Assembly (NCBI RefSeq): GCF_026914185.1
Contig: NC_070559.1
Span: forward strand, 6,431,501 to 6,495,500
Source: Puccinia triticina
Taxonomy: Eukaryota; Basidiomycota; Pucciniomycetes; Pucciniales; Pucciniaceae
Length of the DNA stretch: 64,000 nucleotides
Direction of reading: 5' to 3'
Below the pieces are notes generated by a model. The model worked only from the letters and a program-made list of their open reading frames with translations, did not search any database and was not told the DNA's origin. Below are positions 57,231 through 64,000 of the stretch, one piece after another. Position 1 is the stretch's first letter. Each line of letters starts with the position of its first letter. The position numbers were made by a program, and so were the translations under genes.

Positions 57231-57789
57231 TTTTGGTGTTATGTGTGGAATGGTACACACAGACTCATATTTCAGTCTGTGGTGCAGCTATGTGCAAATG
57301 ACCTCAAAATGTTTCAGGTGTTCCAAGATCAAGACCTTTTTATTTCTTTACACATATATTTAGTGTGCGCGGGTGTATGATGTCTGTTTGCTACATGTCA
57401 CAACCCCTAACTCAGATGGTGGAGAGGCAACTTACTCTGAAACAAATTTTATCCCATCAAGTCCTATTGATCCTGATCCTCAGTTTTCTTCACAGTGCTT
57501 CTGAGCTGATGCAATCCTTCATTTCTGATCACACACTTGATGTACTTGTTGAGATTTCAATTGATGGAGGAGAGGTTGAGAGGCAAGGAGGAGAGGTTGA
57601 ACAAGGAGCTGGATCTGAGGACTAGGGCACTGTGGGTCTTGATTGTTGTTGCTCTGACTCAATGATTTTATTTCTTCTCCAAGGAGCAGACACATACACA
57701 CAAATAGAGAGCCCCCTGCACCAGATCCAGAGGGGGCCTGAAAGCATGTAACACCCAGGACAACAGGAACAAGACATGTACTGGAACTA
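57231..57789. other. Intergenic, no supported gene
   Basis: A plus-strand frame near 57365-57625 has no family signature. Confidence 0.35.
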
Positions 57790-57906
57790 GACAGGAACGG
57801 TGACAGGAATGGGAACAGGAACAGGAACAGGAACAGGAAAAGGAACAGGGACAGGTACTGGGACAGGAAAAGGAACAGGAACAGGAACTGGGGACAGGAA
57901 CAGGAC
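57790..57906. repeat. GGAACA microsatellite
   Basis: Roughly 17 imperfect GGAACA / GGGACA hexamers in tandem. The minus-strand Leu/Phe-rich frame across it is an artefact. Confidence 0.92.
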
Positions 57907-58237
57907 AACTAGGAAAGAGAGTGGACTAAAAATCTCAGATTCTGACAGTACTCTGTTCCTTTCTTTTTATTGATTGCAAAATTGGTGCTCTCCCATGGCT
58001 TCCTCATCTTCCCAACTTCTTCCTTATCTGCGAGCTCCCTTCCAAAGCTTTCCCTTTGATCACCATCCTTTGACTTCTTTTGCCGTACCTCCTTTGTCTG
58101 TTCCTTATCCCACAAACACTTCTGAAAAGCATCCTCACTCTGTTGATTCTCAAAAAAATCCACCCCAAATTCTGCTATCCACCCAATCCTACCAACTCAT
58201 TCTTTGCCCAACCCACCTCAAGACATGGCTATTTGAT

Positions 58238-58292
58238 CCATTGGTTCTAAACCAAAGATAAATTCGCCATTATCTTTGGTTTGGAACCAATG
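58238..58292. repeat. Near-perfect hairpin
   Basis: CCATTGGTTCTAAACCAAAG and CTTTGGTTTGGAACCAATGG are inverted, with about 23-bp arms and a 9-nt loop. It is not followed by a T run or any visible gene, so a terminator role is not argued. Confidence 0.75.
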
Positions 58293-58614
58293 GGAGGGCA
58301 GAGCTGGATGGACCTGGGAGGAGCTGTGCCAGAACCGCGGAAAACAAGGTTACCACACACTTCTGACCAGTATTTCCCAAGTTTTTTTTTCATATCCCCC
58401 CTAATCCCTGATCCCTGATCCCTAACTCCTAAATCCTAACCCCCGAATGGGGGATGGGAAAGGGGGGATTGAGTGGGCAACCTGCCTGTTAGCTGCAGAG
58501 CTGCAAACCACTAGTCTATGAAAAATTTTCTGCCAAGTGCTGTTTGGGAGAATTTATTACCCAGGCCAGCTCAGCTCAGCTCCATAAGCCAAAGAATTGG
58601 ATGGACACAGGTGC

Positions 58615-58696
58615 ACACTACGCTAAAAAATAGCGCGTTTGCGCTGCGCTATGCTATGCTAATAGCTATGGTTAGCATAGCTGACACACTGTTGCT
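58615..58696. repeat. Fragment of TAGCG-family TIR element
   Basis: Ends GGTTAGCATAGCTGACACAC-TGTTG, matching one terminus of the element at 21364-21957; only about 80 bp remain. Confidence 0.6.
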
Positions 58697-58871
58697 GCGC
58701 TTCTGCAGCTGACTGTATTTTACATATTATGTCTGCTGGCTTCTGTAATGATAGCCCGGCTGACATGGATAGATTATCTGGATCAAGGGAAGTGAAGGAG
58801 CAACACTCAAAGTTTTGAACTCTGAAGATCTGATCAATAAGATTTGGGATGGTTCGTATTCTGGGGATCAG

Positions 58872-59436
58872 TGTCAGCCTCAAGTGCATGAGACTACAAC
58901 ACCCATGCGCCATAAGGCAACTATAGACCACCTGGCGCAGCAAGGGAAGACCTCCCCAAGTCAGAAGGAGCGCGAAAAAGAGCGCAAAATGGATACCAGC
59001 CCTATTGAGACTAGTAGCTCTCATTAGGAAATAGGTATTCCCTAAAAAGGCAATCCTTATCTCCTAGGAAGGATAAAGGCCTAGGCGTAGTGACTCGCGT
59101 ATGAGTCACTTAAAAGGCTAGGAGACCTCGCCACGAAGAGGATCCCCAGATTAGAATTACCCAATAGAAATTAGGTTAATTGGTCTCAACCCTACCAAGC
59201 CCAAGCAATTACGACACGGGTCGTGATTGGGGCTGTATAGTCTCTACCTTTCTTTCTTCCATTGTCCTTTTCCTTTATTCCCTTTACTCCTTTACATTTA
59301 CTTTCCAATCTTATATCCCTTTTTACTCATCATTCATCGACCGCGAGCATCCTTTATTCATCTTTGACCCATCCGAAACCCCTTCGCGCTCAAAAACGGT
59401 ATTCAGTGGTAGTCACAGAAGAGACTACCCCTGACA
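58872..59436. mobile_element. Solo LTR, 565 bp
   Basis: It begins TGTCAG and ends CTGACA (perfect 6-bp terminal inversion) and is flanked by the 5-bp duplication ATCAG (58867-58871, 59437-59441). Inside is a CT-rich leader and no ORF. This is what remains after LTR-LTR recombination deletes an element. Copia or gypsy origin cannot be told. It is unrelated to the copia LTR at 29.3 kb. Confidence 0.88.
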
Positions 59437-59441
59437 ATCAG

Positions 59442-60950
59442 AATGCCATGCCGCTCCCTTCCTCCAAGTTCTGGAGAGCTTGGACTCCAGGAGGCGACCT
59501 GTCACATGTCTTTCATCACATCCTCCTGCGCGCCACGCGCGCGCACACACAACAGAGAGAAAATGAAGGGAAACAAACAAAAGCAAAATAAAACCAGCAG
59601 AAAGAAGAAGAAGACTGATCAACCATGACACACAGAGAACCAAAGTCTGAGAGATGAGGAAGAGAATCAGGAAAAATGTGAGACAAAAAGTAAGAGGAGA
59701 ACAACATAAAAGAGTGGAAGAAGGAGGAAACACAGACATGACAGAACACAAAACAGAAATAAACACACAGTAATACTGTGTTAGGACCAAGAAAAGGAAA
59801 GATGAGGGGAGGAGGGTAGAAATGGAAACAAACTAGAGTATGGGAAGGGGGATCTGAAGGAAGGGAAAAGAAAGATGGGAGGCTCTGAGGATGAGAAGTA
59901 AGAATGGCTATATAGGGTGGGCTGCCCAAACCCGGCTTGGTTTGGGCCGGATTATCCAAGGGATTAGAAGGTTTGGCCCAGCCCACCAGACCCACTTGCT
60001 AAACAGGCTTCCCATGGGCTGGGGTACCAGGAGTGTGAGCATTGAGAGTCTGCGACAGAGAGTTGGGGACTTAGACACTGAATGAGGAATCTTCAGAATC
60101 AGTCACAAATTGACAATCAGTGAAAGTCTAAAGACTCCAAGTCTCCATCCTCCGAGCCACACGGACCAGTGGACCCAGTTCAGCTTCAAGTTTCAACGGA
60201 TTCAACCCACGGTCAACCGCTCTTCCCACTTCCCCTGCATCAAATGGCAAATTCTAAGAAGAAGACACACCCCAAATTGTTCAAACATTCCAATGACAAA
60301 GGCAAAAGGAACCACATTTGGGTCTCTGACAGATTTGAACCAGAAAAACCAACTCCTGGCCACAGCCCTCAAGCTCATTGGCAGCTGCCTACCACCAAGA
60401 GTTCAGCCAGGCGCCGCCAACAGTGTGAATGGATCTCAAGATCTTGAGGGGATCTGAGTCAAGAGGCGTAAGCTCACCGGCAGGGTATGGGCTCACTTCA
60501 GAAGGTTTACAATGGTCAGTACTGGACTTTTTCACTCAAAGGTTCTGCAGCTATTGATATGAGACTGACTATTTTACATTGTTATTGATCTTATTTAGGA
60601 GGTGTGCCAAGGGCTATATGCAATTATTGCCACAAAAAAATTTCAGCAGCATCATTGTCAGGAAAAACCCATCTGCAACAAAATTCTGATTGATGTATTG
60701 TGGAAAATGAAGCGGTCTTTCAACCCAGACTTGTCAGCTTCAACGGCTCAACCAGTGTCAGCCTTAAAGATACAACAAGTATCCATCTGCAAAAACTTAG
60801 AAACTAGTTACAAATCCTGAAATATTATTGAATATTCAGAATCCTTGTGTTAAATTAAGGGGGGTCACCAACTCAAAGTAACCCCTTATTCCTATAAAAT
60901 AGTGTAGTGTGCTGTTTAAAAGTAACCTCTTCCCCTCCCCCCCAAAAAGT
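59442..60950. other. Purine-rich spacer, no gene
   Basis: 59560-59890 is strongly A/G-rich on the plus strand, giving long pyrimidine-coded false frames on the minus strand. Nothing recognisable follows to 60950. Confidence 0.4.
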
Positions 60951-60954
60951 GCAA

Positions 60955-61065
60955 AAAAGCTCTATAAAAGCGCTATAAAATAGCGTAGCGCGCTATTTAT
61001 AGCGGCAGCGTAGCTCTTTTGCGCTATTTTATGGCTACAAATAGCGGCTAAAAAACATAAAAACC
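60955..61065. repeat. TAGCG-family fragment
   Basis: TATAAAATAGCG and GCGCTATTTTATGGC words form a short foldback related to the other TAGCG elements. Confidence 0.5.
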
Positions 61066-61152
61066 TAAAAGCTTGCGCCAAAAAGACACTTTTTCACATA
61101 TGGCCACAAAGCGCACCAAAGAGCAGGAAAACTACATAAAACATTAGTACAT

Positions 61153-61330
61153 AGGCCCCGTTTGGCTGCCGCGTCATACATGATAAATGGGCTTATTTAT
61201 CACGCGCGACCCCTGGGGGGTCAAAGTTTTTTGGTGGAGACGGGGGCGAACTTTGGGTTGCGCGTGATAAATTTGTACATTTATCACCTACAACACGCCA
61301 TGGCTATCCGGTTTACATCAGGCCAGATAG
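61153..61330. repeat. Truncated Harbinger-like MITE
   Basis: Starts TAGGCCCCGTTTGGCTGCCG and contains an internal hairpin (ATTTATCACGCGCGACC / GTTGCGCGTGATAAAT). The matching right end is not present in recognisable form. Confidence 0.45.
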
Positions 61331-61540
61331 GCTCCCAGATGGAATTTTTACATTATTATTTTTTCAGGGGATGGTGGTAGGTGTTGTTTTGGACACATGA
61401 GATTATGTAGAAATAAAATCTGAATCTAATAGTACCGGAGGCTGTGAAAAATTCAGAGGGGTATACGGTGATATGTGGGTTAGAAGTAATTTTTCAACAT
61501 TTGGCTGGGCAGCCTCAAGCCAGATGTTGGACATTAGGCA

Positions 61541-61603
61541 CAAGTCCCTGATCCCGCAAGCGGGAGGGTTCTCACTCCCTGCAAGCACAGGGGAGGACTT
61601 GTG
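61541..61603. repeat. AGTCCCT hairpin repeat, inverted copy
   Basis: CAAGTCCCTGATCCCGCAAG ... CAGGGGAGGACTTG; the reverse complement resembles 19991-20045. Confidence 0.6.
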
Positions 61604-61604
61604 T

Positions 61605-61765
61605 TAAGTTCATATGTGTATACCAGCTCGCCAAAAACTCTCCCCTCTCAATGAGCTGGTATACGCATACCAGCTCGCCGCAAGGAGAGTGCCTTCTTGG
61701 CAAGCTGGTATATGCATACCAGCTCGCTTGGAGAAACTTCCCTCTTGGCAAGCTAGTATACACTA
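61605..61765. repeat. GTATACCAGCTCGCC units, second locus
   Basis: Three units alternate GTATACCAGCTCGCC and GGCAAGCTGGTATA around AGGAGAGTG-type loops, the same family as 42296-42690. Confidence 0.7.
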
Positions 61766-62780
61766 GAGGCCAAGGCGGCTCCGCCGCTGCAGACCCCAAA
61801 TCCAGAGATTTTTTAGCTCAAAACTTTGGCAAAGCTGGATAGATCCTTGAATTTCAATTTCACACTCTCAGACTTCATGACAACATGCTTCACCTGGATT
61901 ATTAATTTACTTCTTTATTTGCTTTTTAAGATTGAGAGCTCTGTCTGAAATCACAAATTTGAAAATACCCAGCTCAGCCTCCAGGATTGTTAACATCAAA
62001 TTTGGTATTTTAAATAACTGATTGAAAAATATTTTCTCCTCTTGAAACAAGCCCAGAAATTTATGATTTGTCATGTGAGAGGGGTAAATCTGGTATCTGT
62101 GCAAAATCAAGTAACATAATATACAGCTGTTATATTTACATGACATTTCCCAATAGCTTTAAATCATGTGGTCTTGATGTTAATTCAGTTTTTTAAAAAG
62201 AAGCATTGATAATAAGTTTGAGTTTGAGCAATGACATGGCATGTGCTCCACATTTAAATAGATTCACTTGATATGAATATGAAAACTCGCCATATATTCT
62301 ATCAATTATTCTGACTTTCTTCATGCTACTACTAAATTCCATCCCATTACTCAGTTCAGGGAGCTATTCAATAATATATCTATTGATGGATAGACAAGAA
62401 CACGTGTTTTCTATATGAGATGAAGCTAAATCAGCACTATAAATAGTGGCAAATATTTCTTTATGTAGCAGATCAGACAGTGCTTAACGCCAATCCCGTA
62501 GACTTTGCAATCAACGACAGACTGCACACGTTTCCAATTGGCGTGTTGCTGAATAAACCGGCGAAAAAACACAGGCCACAAGAGTGCAATCAGTTTCAAA
62601 AAAAACATATATGTATCCATACAATGTGAGGAAGGAGATAGACCTCATTGAGATTCTTGACACTCAGCAGACCGAGCTTAGTGGCCCCAATGCCACCAAG
62701 ATCACAGAGGAAGCAGGTGAGGCCTTGGGGTTGAGGAAGCCCAAGTGGGTGGCGGCGAGCCTGATTGAGGGGGACAAGAA
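61766..62780. other. AT-rich intergenic, nothing recognised
   Basis: No protein-like ORF, repeat or RNA gene is seen. Confidence 0.45.
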
Positions 62781-62964
62781 GTAGTCAAAGTCCAGGAATA
62801 TTGTCTACAGCATTGGGGAGTAGTGGGCCAGGTGTCGGCCCACGTCTATTTGTAGCTGGACGGAGCCGGGGACAGAGATTGTCGTCCATTTTGCATATCG
62901 GGCTGTGTGCACACCCATTTGTTTGTTTTAGTCTGCCGTTCCGAGACGTACATGTGGATGCGGG

Positions 62965-63474
62965 GCCCAATTTCTTGGTCCAGATGTCGAAGATCTGTCT
63001 GAGACTGTTGGAGCGGCCAACGAGGGACTGGGAGATGGTATTGAGGTGTGCCACGAAGGCTTGACAAGTTCGCGCAGGCTGAGGCTTGTCCTCCTCAGAC
63101 TATTGGGGGCCGTCCTGCTGCTTCTGCTCAAACGAGCTCGGCAGAAATTCACGAGGACGTTGGAGGGCGAGCAGCGTGTAGTCCAAGAAGCTGAAAAGCT
63201 GGTCGATGGCGAGACTGAGCCCATAGGCCACGAGCCCGTCCACCCGGCGCTCGAACAGCCGCTCTTCCGTGCCTGCCCGGCTCAGGAAATCAGTCTGGTC
63301 AACGCCCCCCGAGAACGCTTGCTCGGCAAACACCTCAACCATCTCTTGCACCGTGTTTGAAAACTCCAGCAGTCCGATATGATTGCCCAGACTCTGCTCG
63401 ACGCCGCCGTTATCTTCTCCCAGCTCTGCAGACGGCATCATCCACAACACCTTAGTCATTCTTGGCGGTTTCAA
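62965..63474 (-). pseudogene. Exocyst Sec10-like C-terminal fragment with in-frame TAG
   Basis: The minus-strand frame reads VQEMVEVFAEQAF, VDQTDFLSRAGTEERLFERR, VDGLVAYGLSLAIDQLFSFL, then EFLPSSFEQKQQDGPQ, a TAG, and in the same frame ARTCQAFVAHLNTISQSLVG, RQIFDIWTKKLG. This order resembles the C-terminal part of Sec10, the exocyst subunit that helps tether secretory vesicles. The similarity is my judgement of pattern; no alignment was run. The stop interrupts the similarity and no plausible intron removes it. The N-terminal part would have to lie beyond base 64000, and 63600-64000 shows no coding signal. It is probably a pseudogene fragment. Confidence 0.4.
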
Positions 63475-64000
63475 AGAATTTCTGGCGATGTGGGGTCTGG
63501 AAGGGCTGGAAAGAGATGATGAGTGCTTGGCGGTCTACAGTGTTGGGTGTGGTCGCGGTCAAGGGAGTGAAGTGCTCTGAGTGTGGGCTGCTGGGGCTGT
63601 TCTCCTCTTTCTAAGTGGTGAAAACGCGAATCATCGGGTCCTGACAGTGGCTGCTAGGGGAAGCTATTCACACCGGTGAGGCGTGGTGTGCTGCAGAAGT
63701 GGTTACAGGAGGGTCCGTGTGACGTGGATGGAAAAGACTGTCATGGTAGCTGGGCCAATCAACGTTAAAGCAATGATGGTCGCAAGGGCTGCGGGGTGGG
63801 TTGTGTGAGGTGAGGGCAAATAGGAGGGAGGCAAGCGTGTATGTACAGGCGTCTTGCGTTAGAATTCTGCGTGACCAGCGCAGTTGTTGTGGATTTGTTT
63901 CTTGTTACCAGACTGTGGCGTCGTGATTGCACAATCAATGCCGCACAGGAAGCTTCTTAGCATGTTTTCTGGCGATGGTTGTCTTCATGGTGCTGACAAT
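63475..64000. other. Window end, no supported gene
   Basis: No ORF above 65 codons with protein character, and no repeat recognised. Confidence 0.4.

Noticed and set aside
57519..57908. 129-codon Leu/Phe-rich minus-strand ORF
   Set aside because: It is the complement of the GGAACA microsatellite.
58238..58292. Transcription terminator
   Set aside because: Rho-independent terminators do not apply here, and no gene ends at this hairpin.
59425..59995. Long Ser/Phe/Leu-rich minus-strand ORFs
   Set aside because: They are shadows of an A/G-rich tract; no start context, splice sites or family motif.

Overview
The window looks like nuclear DNA of a basidiomycete, most probably a rust fungus (Pucciniales, Puccinia-like). 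The real genes are split by many short GT-AG introns (about 55-106 nt). They encode fungal proteins: an OPT transporter, HMG-CoA synthase, a GPI-anchored GH17 glucanase, a Clr2-type silencing factor, an OXR1/TLDc protein and small secreted proteins. They lie as islands in a sea of minisatellites, MITEs, LTR elements and foldback repeats. The taxon is inferred from style and content; no marker gene was matched.

Layout. 1-7.3 kb is repeat territory: a hAT-like end, a 21-bp minisatellite split by a terminal-inverted-repeat insertion, a GTCGGAC-rich block, a tRNA-like SINE, a palindromic MITE and decayed transposon ORFs. 7.7-18.5 kb is the best gene island, with three genes all on the minus strand: a bHLH regulator, a 17-exon oligopeptide transporter and an OXR1-like TLDc protein. 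18.5-27 kb is gene-poor: CACTA-like MITEs, a 1.9-kb foldback palindrome, a second SINE copy and LTR-like debris. 27.1-27.9 kb (minus) holds a candidate secreted protein whose frame is broken by an in-frame TAG. 29.3-34.4 kb is a complete Ty1/copia element with 5-bp target duplications, inserted 340 bp upstream of a Clr2-like silencing gene (34.7-37.5 kb, plus). 37.5-45.1 kb is repeats again. Its centre is a 2.2-kb hAT-type element (8-bp duplication) that splits a rust-type hypothetical ORF and carries two Tourist/Harbinger-like MITEs inside it.

45.2-47.4 kb (plus) is HMG-CoA synthase, 49.3-50.1 kb (plus) a Lys/Pro-rich secreted protein, 51.6-53.4 kb (minus) a GPI-anchored GH17 glucanase, and 55.1-56.3 kb (plus) a membrane RING-H2 E3 ligase. 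56.3-62.7 kb is mostly repeats, including a clean solo LTR (58872-59436). 62.9-63.5 kb (minus) carries an exocyst Sec10-like fragment with an in-frame stop.

The genes are independent eukaryotic loci, not operons. Functional themes are nutrient uptake (OPT), sterol/mevalonate synthesis (HMGCS), wall remodelling (GH17), secreted candidate effectors, and heterochromatin control. For the main genes I worked out splice sites by hand, and the reading frame closes through every exon. Those models are firm in outline, but single junctions are inferred.
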